Source: Desulfobulbaceae bacterium (GTDB lineage Bacteria; Desulfobacterota; Desulfobulbia; Desulfobulbales; Desulfocapsaceae). From it: 10,002 bases of DNA. The stretch is taken from contig JAIRRG010000063.1 of assembly GCA_031256095.1 (NCBI GenBank), positions 1 through 10,002 of the forward strand. The letters are read 5' to 3'. The position numbers and the translations under genes were made by a program. The number at the start of each line of letters is the position of its first letter. The stretch's first letter is position 1. Below the pieces are notes generated by a model that saw nothing but the letters and a program-made list of their open reading frames with translations, had not been told where the DNA came from and searched no databases. Shown in pieces: positions 1-6,493 of this stretch.

Positions 1-5
1 AGACG

Positions 6-80
6 CTTGGGTGAAAAGAGAGCTTCGCATTGCGAGAGGCTTTATGCCGTTGACAGATTACTCTCTTCTCCCCACCCAAG
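6..80. repeat. Interrupted inverted repeat in gene-free flank
   Basis: The arms CTTGGGTG (6-13) and CACCCAAG (73-80) are perfectly complementary. Inside them AAGAGAG (16-22) pairs with CTCTCTT (61-67), with unequal bulges between the two stems. A small third hairpin, roughly 24-28 with 32-36 and loop ATT, lies within. The 75-base element is downstream of the minus-strand hydrolase gene. No T-run follows the stem on either strand, so it is not a classic intrinsic terminator. It could be part of a structured RNA whose remainder lies outside the window, a 3'-end stabilising structure, or a small repeat element. No known family is recognised. Bases 81-150 show only two further short imperfect hairpins and are AT-rich. 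Confidence 0.45.
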
Positions 81-150
81 TTTACCTCTTTTCAAACCCT
101 TCTCCTTTATATGACAGGAGCTATTATATAGTCTTGATTTATAAATTGAA

Positions 151-1065
151 TTACTTGAACACCTCGAAGCTGTAGCCACATCCGGCGAGCCGTACCAGGC
201 CGATGCCGGGGAAAGGCAGGTGGGTGGCGGCAATGGGAATTGCCTCGCTGGCAACCTGTTTCAAGGCGCGCCGGCGCGTTTCCGCGGCCATAGACTGGTC
301 AGCATCGAAAACAAGGCTGATGTCTGGGCGGGCAAACTGTATCGCCTCAGCATGGAGCAGATCGCCGACAAAGAAGATTTTTTTACCTCTGGATGTGAGC
401 ATATAACCGGTATGGCCCATGGTGTGACCAAAAATGGCAACGCTGGTAATGCCGGCAGCGAGCGTTTCGCCCGGCGTAAAGAGGCGCAGCAGCTTACCAT
501 CTTCGAGCAGGCGCAAGACGCCACGGGCCAGCGTAAACATGCTGCCGACGTTTTCCGGCGCCTGGCGCATAGCCTCATCATCCATCCAATAGTCATACTC
601 GGCCCTGGGCATATGGACTTGCGCCCTGGGAAAAGCCGGTTTGCCATCCTTGACCAATCCGCCGATATGGTCGCTGTGGGCGTGGGTGATAAAAATGTTG
701 CTGATATTTTCCGGAGCGGTGCCCGCTGCTTGCAGGCAGAGCGGCAGTTGCCCCTGTCTTTCAGGCCGCAGCGTGCCGTTGCCGGCATCGACCAGGAAAC
801 GTTCCTGGCCGTGTGCAAGCAAAAAGACATTGAACGAGCCAGCCGCCTGTGGCCCGCCAGCCATGGCTAGGATCGCCGCTTCGTCAGTGCCGTGAAAAAG
901 ATTGAGCGGAAAACTGTGTTCCCGGTCTAATAGCGGCAGCACAGAAAAATCGCCAACGGCGACAGCCTTGCCGACCAGCGACTTCGACTTGGCCTGTAAG
1001 GCTTCGGCTGAGACGGCAAACAAAGCAGCGGGTACAAGACTCAAAAGAGGCAGCAACGTGTTCAT
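151..1065 (-). CDS. Exported MBL-fold metallo-hydrolase, methyl parathion hydrolase-like
   Basis: This 304-residue protein belongs to the metallo-beta-lactamase superfamily of di-metal hydrolases. The first 20-25 residues are a hydrophobic signal peptide with a plausible cleavage after AVSA (about residue 20), so it should act in the periplasm or outside. The zinc-site motif THAHSDH gives His128, His130, Asp132 and His133. Further ligands are His218 in GHTMGHT, Asp235 in FVGDLLH and His282 in THLPFPG. The layout (GDF near residue 38, LVDAG near 91, THxHxDHxGGL, FPxAxVH, VGD, SHLxFPGIG-like end) matches what I recall of the methyl parathion hydrolase branch better than the glyoxalase II or YtnP lactonase branches. 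The natural substrate is unknown; organophosphate or lactone hydrolysis would be speculation. The ATG at 1065 is supported by AAGGAG five bases upstream. The gene lies 81 bases downstream of the DUF748 gene on the same strand and may be co-transcribed with it. Confidence 0.88.
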   Translation of the reverse strand: MNTLLPLLSLVPAALFAVSAEALQAKSKSLVGKAVAVGDFSVLPLLDREHSFPLNLFHGTDEAAILAMAGGPQAAGSFNVFLLAHGQERFLVDAGNGTLRPERQGQLPLCLQAAGTAPENISNIFITHAHSDHIGGLVKDGKPAFPRAQVHMPRAEYDYWMDDEAMRQAPENVGSMFTLARGVLRLLEDGKLLRLFTPGETLAAGITSVAIFGHTMGHTGYMLTSRGKKIFFVGDLLHAEAIQFARPDISLVFDADQSMAAETRRRALKQVASEAIPIAATHLPFPGIGLVRLAGCGYSFEVFK

Positions 1066-1070
1066 ATCGG

Positions 1071-1076
1071 CTCCTT
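1071..1076 (-). promoter_or_regulatory. Strong Shine-Dalgarno of the MBL hydrolase gene
   Basis: On the minus strand AAGGAG sits five bases before the ATG at 1065. This fixes the start and implies the gene is well translated independently of the upstream DUF748 gene. Confidence 0.75.
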
Positions 1077-1100
1077 TCGGGTTTTCTTCTTACTCAAGCG

Positions 1101-1130
1101 AAAACAGCCACCATCTTGCTATGGGTGGGC
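1101..1130 (-). terminator. Weak terminator or attenuator hairpin between DUF748 and MBL genes
   Basis: Read on the minus strand, GCCCACC (1130-1124) can pair with GGTGGC (1112-1107) through six pairs and one bulged C. TGTTTT follows directly. The short stem, bulge and only four consecutive T residues make it a poor intrinsic terminator. It may reduce rather than stop read-through into the hydrolase gene. Confidence 0.3.
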
Positions 1131-1146
1131 AAAGAGGCTTCCGCGC

Positions 1147-4100
1147 CTATAGCGACGGCAATACTTCCGGTTTGCCGTCCGGGACGATCTGGGTTTCGCT
1201 AATCATTAGCCGCTTGATATCAACGCCGAACTGGTTATGCAGGCGCTGGCGCAGCGCTTCCGCCCGCTTTTGTCCCAAAGCTTCCAGCTTTTTCGTCATC
1301 TCCGGGCTAAGTGGTTTTGGCGCCGGAGTCGTGGCATCTCTGGCCGTACCAGCCGCCTTCTTGCTGGCCGCGCCAGGAAGCAATTCGTCGGCCACAACCT
1401 TCGGCGTCAGTTGTAAATCGGTTTCCGGTCTTTCGCTGAGAATTTTGGCGATCCGTTGCAGATAATCATCCTGCACTAACGTCAGGCTGTCCTGGCCGGG
1501 GGGGAATTCCACCGGCGGCAGGCTGACCTGCATCATCTTTTGCCCAACCTTCATACCGACATAGGCCAGAGCGCCGTATGGCCCAAGGGCATACACCATA
1601 TAGGCTGAGGCGGCCGGGATAATCGCCTTGCTCAAAGCGGTGATGACGATGCTCGAGAAACCGACATGGAGCGAGGACAGCTCACCCTCCACTGGGATGT
1701 CCAGTTTAATGTTGCGGTCGTTATCGCGCAAAAGGGCCAAGGCTGCGTCCAAGGGCAGCGGCAGTTGGTTATTCAACTGCGCCGCCAGTTCCGGCGACAG
1801 GGTTTTCGTCTCCAGCTTGTGCAGCAAAGTCTTGCTTTCCACCTTGAGGTAATCGTTTTTCAGGCTGACAGTGGAATCGACTTTCAATTCACCGGAGGCG
1901 AGAGCCGTGCCCACTGCCTTGGCAGTGTACGGCGACAAATTGCTGAGCGGATAATTTTTCAGATGGATATCGAGTGAGATATCCGGCTTATCCCCGAACA
2001 GGGCAACATCGCCCTTGACCTCCAGCGGCGCCCGGCCAGCCAATTGAGCCTCAAGCGTTACGGCGGTCTTGCGGTCGGGATTGGCGCTGTCGATATTTTC
2101 TATCGTCAGTTTTTTAATTTCGGCATCGGCGTTGAAATCCATCGGCAGAGTTTTGTCAGTGTACAAAATGCGACCGTCGAGGCTGATTTTGCCGATGCGG
2201 ATCGGTGGTATTTTCTTTTGTCCAGCCTTGCCACTGGCTTCCGCTTTGTGGGCCTTGGTCGGCGGAGTTTCGGCCACTGAGGTTGTTTTTGGGGCATTCT
2301 TGCCACTTTCCGGCTTTTGCATTGCCTGTAGGCGGCTCAAGACGTTGAAATTCCCCTCTTTGTCTCTTTCAAGACTGGCGCGCAGTCCTTCCAGGCTCAA
2401 ACTGGCGGCGGAAAATCCATCTTTCAAACTGAATGCCGACTGCTGGAGCCGCAAACGGTCAAGCGAACTGATGGCGTCTTTTTTCTCAAAACCCAAAAAA
2501 CACAGATCGCCCAAATCGACCTCTGTGACTTTGGCCTGGCCTTTTTTCGTTGCCGTGATGCCGGTGATTTTCGCCGTGCCGAGAGAAGCCAGGCGGCTAC
2601 TGCTCCCCCGTGACGAATTGGCGACAAAATTGCGGAGACGCAACCTCCCGGTCTTCCAAATGGCGGCATTTTCCGAGGAAACCCGATCAATATCGAGCCC
2701 GAGCAGCGACAGTTTGAGGGGCATGGCGCCGGGCAGTACGGCCCCAGCCTTTTTGACGCTGATATTTTGTGTTTGCCAATTAATGAAATCATCGGTCGAG
2801 GCGGCACCGATGCCGACCGCCTCGACCGAGGCACTTGTGGCCTTTTTGCCGCCGGTGGAAAATGACAAACCATTGGCGGCCAGCGATTTGAAAGCCAGCT
2901 TCGTGCCGATGTCGCCGGTCAGTTCAGCCACAGTCATAGCTTCGGATCCAGCCCGCATTTCACCGTTTTCATAATTGGTGCGGCCAGTGGCCAAAGCGCC
3001 GGTAAATACCGCCCGCGACACGCCGTCCGGCATCGACCAATCGCTCTTGCCCTGCCAGTTGAACTTTTGCTGGCTGATTTTCATCTTCCTTACACCGACG
3101 ACAGTGCCGGCGGTTTCGAGCATTCCGTCATGGTGGGCGGCAACTAGCGGCAGAATCGGCACGGCGCAGTCACCGGCCAGAGTAATCTTGTCGTGTTTGA
3201 CAACAAAACCGGCGCCGGGCACAGCCACACTCAGGCTAACGGAGGCCAGTGTCCCTTTCACGGTTACGGCGCTATCATTTTTAGCCAGGTGATAGGAGGC
3301 GGCCCCATTCCAGGAAAGGTCTTCAGCGGCGGTGTTGAAGGTGTTGTTGCCGACAGACGGTTTGGCAACGTCGATGACGCCATCGTAATCCGCCTTGATC
3401 ACGCCATTATCGAGGGAAAAGGCGGCCTTGCCGTTGAGGCTGGCTTTGCCGGCGAAATCCGGCAGCGCCTTTTCGACATATTTTTTGATAATGGCCAGAT
3501 CAAAACCGGCGATACTTAAATGCCCGTTCAGAGCCAGCGACGGCGCGATTTTTACCGCATCGAGCTGAATATCGACAGATTCGCCGTTCAGTGTTCCCCG
3601 CAAATGAAAGGTGGCCGGAGCGGCGGCGGCACTCGTGGAAAAGCCCTGCAGCCGCGCTTCATCAACCACTAGGGTCAGGTCAAGTTCCGGGGTCTTGAAA
3701 TGCACCTTGCAAGCGGCGAGCGCCACATTACGCGCCGAAACAATCCATTTGCTCGGCTGGCTTTCCGGCCTGGCTGGACTGGGCTCACCATTTGCTGTCA
3801 GGCTATAGGAGCCGAAACGCCAGGTGCCATCCGGCTTCTGTTCAATATCAATCATCAAATCGCGGTAGGAGGCATCTTCAACATGAATATCGTGGCTCAA
3901 CAGACGGCTCAGGCCAAGGTCGATGCTGAACACGCCATTACTGAGCAGTGTCTGACCACCTATGTCGACAGCCAAACCGCGCAGGCTGGCCCGACCGAGG
4001 AAGGGATTGTAGCGCAGGCTATCGACGACGGCCTGCTCGGCGCCGTTTTGCTCCAGCCAGCGTTTGAGGGCGTATTTGGCGGCAAATGGCAAAGCGATAA

Positions 4101-4200
4101 GCAACAAAATAACAAAAATAACGATTCCGGCCAGGGCGCGGAACCACCATCGTTTATACCACGGCTTGTCGACTGGAGCGGCGGGTTGTTGTGCATCCAT
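1147..4200 (-). CDS. DUF748 domain protein, AsmA/TamB-like envelope protein
   Basis: This 1017-residue protein has a basic N-terminal stretch followed by one membrane segment at about residues 20-42, so the bulk should lie in the periplasm. The middle is long, repetitive, beta-rich sequence of the AsmA-like kind. A Lys/Pro/Ala-rich linker sits at about 625-665. The DUF748 core follows at about 665-910, with IRIGKISLDG, the LSPYTAK region, VPVEG-type LDIPVEGEL and PPVEFPPGQDSL. The last hundred residues contain a QKRAEALRQRL helix and a GVDIKRL strand, resembling an OmpA-like tail. DUF748 and AsmA-like proteins are associated with outer-membrane biogenesis and inter-membrane lipid transport, but no specific function is established for this one, and a lipid-transport role here is inference. 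The ATG at 4200 directly precedes the membrane anchor; no strong Shine-Dalgarno is seen. It is the first gene of a likely pair with the MBL hydrolase. Confidence 0.85.
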   Translation of the reverse strand: MDAQQPAAPVDKPWYKRWWFRALAGIVIFVILLLIALPFAAKYALKRWLEQNGAEQAVVDSLRYNPFLGRASLRGLAVDIGGQTLLSNGVFSIDLGLSRLLSHDIHVEDASYRDLMIDIEQKPDGTWRFGSYSLTANGEPSPARPESQPSKWIVSARNVALAACKVHFKTPELDLTLVVDEARLQGFSTSAAAAPATFHLRGTLNGESVDIQLDAVKIAPSLALNGHLSIAGFDLAIIKKYVEKALPDFAGKASLNGKAAFSLDNGVIKADYDGVIDVAKPSVGNNTFNTAAEDLSWNGAASYHLAKNDSAVTVKGTLASVSLSVAVPGAGFVVKHDKITLAGDCAVPILPLVAAHHDGMLETAGTVVGVRKMKISQQKFNWQGKSDWSMPDGVSRAVFTGALATGRTNYENGEMRAGSEAMTVAELTGDIGTKLAFKSLAANGLSFSTGGKKATSASVEAVGIGAASTDDFINWQTQNISVKKAGAVLPGAMPLKLSLLGLDIDRVSSENAAIWKTGRLRLRNFVANSSRGSSSRLASLGTAKITGITATKKGQAKVTEVDLGDLCFLGFEKKDAISSLDRLRLQQSAFSLKDGFSAASLSLEGLRASLERDKEGNFNVLSRLQAMQKPESGKNAPKTTSVAETPPTKAHKAEASGKAGQKKIPPIRIGKISLDGRILYTDKTLPMDFNADAEIKKLTIENIDSANPDRKTAVTLEAQLAGRAPLEVKGDVALFGDKPDISLDIHLKNYPLSNLSPYTAKAVGTALASGELKVDSTVSLKNDYLKVESKTLLHKLETKTLSPELAAQLNNQLPLPLDAALALLRDNDRNIKLDIPVEGELSSLHVGFSSIVITALSKAIIPAASAYMVYALGPYGALAYVGMKVGQKMMQVSLPPVEFPPGQDSLTLVQDDYLQRIAKILSERPETDLQLTPKVVADELLPGAASKKAAGTARDATTPAPKPLSPEMTKKLEALGQKRAEALRQRLHNQFGVDIKRLMISETQIVPDGKPEVLPSL

Positions 4201-4265
4201 GGCTGTTCACCAATACTTTTTAAATGAGCTATCAATCGCTTCTGGTCAAATATCACAAGCAAAAT

Positions 4266-4781
4266 CTAAATCGCATAAGGGGTGGTAACATCGGCAAACA
4301 ATCCCCAAATCCCAATGGCCACAGCGCGATCGCCGTTGCTTTTGGTCGCTCCTTTGGAGATTGGGGCTAGAGCAATGACAGCGGTTAGAACAGTTGAAGT
4401 GTATCGTGATTTTCGTCGCTGGTCATCCCCCAGCGGTTTTTTTGACCAATGATTTGCCATGCCTGAAGCAAACATCTCCTTGCCGTTGGCGCAGACAAAG
4501 ATTGAGGCATCGCCGGCCTGGTTGGCAATGTTGTCGACAGGGCCCAAAAGAGAGCTAATAGCTCGATATTTATCGTAGCTATGCAATGAGAGGGGCGGCG
4601 CTGGGCACTTGATGAGAGGCACTACCCCAAGGTCGGAGACTTTCTCTTGGAATCATGACTCAACGCCAGGAACGGCAACAGCAGGCGGGGATCGGCCTTG
4701 GTCGAAAACAAGTTGGCGCGGCGCGGCAATCGGGTTAATCTCGCTAAAGCGTTGGGCGGCGGCAACGGCAGGTAAAAAAAT
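4266..4781 (-). pseudogene. Interrupted hypothetical reading frame with internal TGA
   Basis: On the minus strand one frame is open for 171 codons except for a single TGA at 4655-4653 (codon 43). The 128 codons after the TGA are fully open down to TAG at 4268-4266 and have coding-like composition, with many GCC, GTC, AAC and GGC codons. Upstream there is no in-frame ATG, GTG or TTG before the preceding stop. A good Shine-Dalgarno, AAGGAA (4793-4788), sits six bases ahead of an ATT codon at 4781, which would be a rare start or a mutated ATG. The part after the TGA could alternatively be translated from the GTG at 4622 as a 118-residue protein. The protein family is not recognised. A decayed gene is the simplest reading. 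Recoding of the TGA, for example as selenocysteine, is not excluded but has little support, because the flanking residues (ES before, FQEK after) do not resemble a known redox motif. Confidence 0.4.
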
Positions 4782-4812
4782 GACAAGTTCCTTTTTTATG
4801 GGTGATTATCGC

Positions 4813-4841
4813 TTGACTTTTTGTACGTTTCACCTCATATT
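4813..4841 (+). promoter_or_regulatory. Sigma70-type promoter of the small outer-membrane protein gene
   Basis: TTGACT (4813-4818) and CATATT (4836-4841) are separated by exactly 17 bases, matching the -35 and -10 consensus at five and four of six positions. Transcription would start near 4848 and leave a leader of about 30 bases before the ATG at 4880. Inverted repeats overlie the promoter. Confidence 0.5.
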
Positions 4842-4858
4842 CGTACAAGTATTTGTAC
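4821..4858. promoter_or_regulatory. Operator-like set of three phased TTGTAC half-sites
   Basis: TTGTACG (4821-4827) and CGTACAA (4842-4848) form a perfect seven-base inverted repeat with a 14-base gap that contains the -10 element. The second arm also forms the perfect palindrome GTACAA-GTAT-TTGTAC (4843-4858) with a third half-site. Half-site starts are 22 and 10 bases apart, close to two turns and one turn of helix, so all three face the same side of the DNA. This is what a dimeric regulator with cooperative binding would need, and the position over the promoter suggests repression. The cognate regulator is not in the window and the motif does not match an operator I can name with confidence. 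Confidence 0.5.
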
Positions 4859-4879
4859 CCAACGCACACTGAGGGGGTT

Positions 4880-5437
4880 ATGGGCACTGTCCTGAAAGTA
4901 CTGATTTTGCCGCTATTCGTTGTCTTCATGGCCTCGTCGGCCATGGCGATGACGCCGTATGTTTTGAACCCGGAGACCCATAGCGCTTATCGGGTAACAA
5001 CCTATAGCTTCGGAAATATTACTGATTTTGACAGCGCCACCGCCATCAGCCCACAGGATTACGGGCCGTTGATGATCACGAGCGCCGCCGCTGATGTCTT
5101 GTCCGGGCAGCAACGTTTCAACTCTCCGACTTCAATCGGCAGCAATCCAGAAGCGGTCGAAGGCTTCGCTATCGCCGCCCGCTTTGAGGCCGGAAAATCC
5201 CTCGCGGTCAAAAGCGTCTTCGGGATGACCCACAGCATGTGGAGCGACAATCTGAAGTCTGAAAACCGCTCCAGCTGGGAAGCCAACCTCGGAGTCATCT
5301 ACAGTCTGCTTCCCAATCTCAACTACGAACTGCATCTCGGCTATATGGATACCGGCGACCTGTTCAAGAACCGCAGCGAGTATTCCAATGTCGACAGTAT
5401 TATCATGATCAGCAACAAGCTGACGCTCTCGTTCTAA
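4880..5437 (+). CDS. Small secreted protein, probable outer-membrane beta-barrel
   Basis: This 185-residue protein starts with a clear signal peptide: a Lys near the start, a hydrophobic core (ILPLFVVFMASS) and an AMA cleavage site at about residue 23. The mature part contains alternating hydrophobic/polar stretches such as GFAIAARFEAG, WEANLGVIYSLL, NYELHLGYM and SNKLTLSF, typical of beta-strands. It ends in Phe, the usual last residue of BAM-assembled outer-membrane barrels. The short length would allow about eight strands. The ATG at 4880 is chosen over an upstream in-frame start near 4853 because GAGGGGG (4871-4877) precedes it and the signal peptide begins there. No substrate or partner is evident. 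It is monocistronic, behind its own promoter with overlapping operator-like repeats. The family is not recognised by name. Confidence 0.75.
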   Translation: MGTVLKVLILPLFVVFMASSAMAMTPYVLNPETHSAYRVTTYSFGNITDFDSATAISPQDYGPLMITSAAADVLSGQQRFNSPTSIGSNPEAVEGFAIAARFEAGKSLAVKSVFGMTHSMWSDNLKSENRSSWEANLGVIYSLLPNLNYELHLGYMDTGDLFKNRSEYSNVDSIIMISNKLTLSF

Positions 5438-5468
5438 GCCTCGCCGCCGCACCCCTGTCACCTAACTG

Positions 5469-5520
5469 CCCACCCAAAAAGGCGGGACCGTTTGTTCATA
5501 TATCGGTATTGCCTGATACC
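5469..5520 (+). other. Two weak hairpins after the beta-barrel gene
   Basis: CCCACC (5469-5474) pairs with GGCGGG (5481-5486) with one mismatch around an A-rich loop. GGTAT (5505-5509) pairs with ATACC (5516-5520) across a six-base loop. Neither is followed by a T-run, so termination is uncertain. The 170-base gap between the barrel gene and crcB was checked for the fluoride riboswitch consensus (GGNGATGG-type stem and CTGATG-type 3' element) and none was found. Confidence 0.25.
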
Positions 5521-5535
5521 TGGTGATAAAAAGTC

Positions 5536-5607
5536 ATGGCAATCCGCTCAGGAACGTCGCGACAGATTCGCTGTTTTTATACACATCATGCCGCCCACTG
5601 CCTGTAA
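5536..5607 (+). other. Possible 23-codon leader ORF abutting crcB
   Basis: An ATG at 5536 opens 23 codons (beginning MAIRSGTSRQIRCF) and ends with TAA at 5605-5607, immediately followed by the crcB ATG at 5608. crcB lacks a visible Shine-Dalgarno, so translational coupling from this short frame is conceivable. The leader's own ribosome binding site is weak, and a frame this short can arise by chance. Confidence 0.2.
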
Positions 5608-6003
5608 ATGGCCATATTGAATTCCATATGTGCAATCAGCGCCGGTGCCGTCCTCGGCGCCCTCTGCCGCTGGGTTTTGGGGCTGGCTCTCAATGCGGTT
5701 TTCCCGCCGATTCCATTGGGTACGCTGGCTGCTAACATTATTGGCGGCTACTGCATCGGCCTGGCAATCAGCATCTTCTCCTTTTTTCCAGAAATAGCGC
5801 CAGAATGGCGACTGCTGGTGATCACCGGATTTTTGGGCGCCTTAACAACATTTTCCACATTTTCCGCCGAAGTCGGCACCTTGCTGCAACAGCAGCGGTT
5901 TCTCATGGCCATGGCCGCCATCGCCTTGCACGTCGGCGGATCGCTTGTCGCCCTGTTCCTTGGCATGGGTACCTTGGCGCTGATCAAACAATTTTTCAAT
6001 TAG
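5608..6003 (+). CDS. crcB: CrcB/Fluc fluoride ion channel
   Basis: This 131-residue inner-membrane protein of the Fluc family exports fluoride by forming an antiparallel dimer with two pores. Four hydrophobic helices are apparent, at about residues 5-30, 36-59, 66-92 and 98-127. Family signatures are present: GAVLGALCRW near the N terminus with Arg21, the LGTLAANIIGG segment with conserved Asn43, and GFLGALTTFSTFS (74-86), which carries the Thr/Ser and Phe residues lining the fluoride path and the central sodium site. The length is normal for the family. The ATG at 5608 has no good Shine-Dalgarno; ATG 5628 is an alternative but would shorten the first helix. The DUF190 gene follows after eight bases. 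No fluoride riboswitch is seen upstream, so control is unclear. Confidence 0.93.
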   Translation: MAILNSICAISAGAVLGALCRWVLGLALNAVFPPIPLGTLAANIIGGYCIGLAISIFSFFPEIAPEWRLLVITGFLGALTTFSTFSAEVGTLLQQQRFLMAMAAIALHVGGSLVALFLGMGTLALIKQFFN

Positions 6004-6011
6004 GTTCTTGC

Positions 6012-6338
6012 ATGCACGGTTACCAACTCACGTTCTACACGCAGCGAGGAAGGAGACATGGGGTGCTCGGCGTTGCCGAATGGATCATGAAGGCGGCCAA
6101 AGAGCTTGGTATCAAGGGTGGAACGTTAAGCAACGCTGAAACCGGTTTTGGCCGCGACGGTAAATACTACTCGGCCCATTTTTTCGAGCTGGCTGAACAG
6201 CCGACTGAAATCACCATGGCCGTCACCTCCGATGAAGCGGACGCCCTGTTTGCGAAAATCGAAGAATCCAGTTTACAGGTCTTTTTCGTCAAAGTACCCG
6301 TCGAATTTGGGATTACCGGCGGTGGCACCGAGGCATAA
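6012..6338 (+). CDS. DUF190 family protein paired with crcB
   Basis: This 108-residue soluble protein starts MHGYQLTFYT, followed by a G-rich segment (GVLGVAEWIMKAAKELGIKGGT), a central Phe/Tyr-rich strand and a C-terminal KVPVEFG. That layout matches DUF190, a small PII-like ferredoxin-fold family often encoded beside crcB. The function is not established; a role in modulating fluoride export is inferred from the pairing only. The ATG at 6012 lies eight bases after the crcB stop, and both genes are presumably on one transcript. A longer in-frame extension upstream overlaps crcB and is rejected because the family normally begins at this methionine. The ribosome binding site is weak, consistent with coupling to crcB translation. 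Confidence 0.82.
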   Translation: MHGYQLTFYTQRGRRHGVLGVAEWIMKAAKELGIKGGTLSNAETGFGRDGKYYSAHFFELAEQPTEITMAVTSDEADALFAKIEESSLQVFFVKVPVEFGITGGGTEA

Positions 6339-6367
6339 TTTCGTTGCCATCAGCAAACAAAATTATG
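6334..6367 (+). other. 3'-end hairpin overlapping the DUF190 stop codon
   Basis: CATAATTT (6334-6341) is perfectly complementary to AAATTATG (6360-6367), and the loop contains a second stem, TTGC with GCAA. The TAA stop of the DUF190 gene lies inside the left arm. No T-run follows, so this is more likely a transcript-end or mRNA-stabilising structure than an intrinsic terminator. The remainder of the 155-base convergent gap to prfC shows nothing I can name. Confidence 0.4.
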
Positions 6368-6493
6368 TAGCATCCGCGGCGTCGGAATCGACCGCCATCG
6401 TCATTGGTCAGCAGTACTGGAATCAATTGACAGCAAATAGTAAAAGTCCGGCATATTTTTCGATCAACCTACTGACATTTTGACGTAAAAGGC

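Noticed and set aside
220..870. A 216-codon plus-strand frame opposite the MBL hydrolase gene
   Set aside because: It is fully antisense to a gene with intact metal-binding motifs and a strong ribosome binding site, and its translation shows no domain or composition of its own.
2069..2974. A 301-codon plus-strand frame opposite the DUF748 gene
   Set aside because: It lies wholly within the opposite strand of a clear DUF748 reading frame; Ser/Arg/Leu-rich composition is typical of an antisense shadow.
4653..4655. Selenocysteine codon for the internal TGA
   Set aside because: Flanking residues lack a CxxU or UxxC-type motif and the downstream hairpin is weak with a three-base loop, so a nonsense mutation is simpler. 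It is kept as a checkable alternative only.
4609..4872. An 87-codon plus-strand frame before the barrel-protein gene
   Set aside because: It runs through the promoter and operator-like repeats, lacks a ribosome binding site, and the minus strand has a better coding pattern in the same stretch.
5578..5583. A -10 box TATACA upstream of crcB
   Set aside because: No acceptable -35 lies 16-18 bases upstream, so the match is probably chance in a T-rich stretch.
6426..6455. TTGACA promoter in the gap between the DUF190 gene and prfC
   Set aside because: No -10 element lies at proper spacing and it would point into the 3' end of prfC on the opposite strand.
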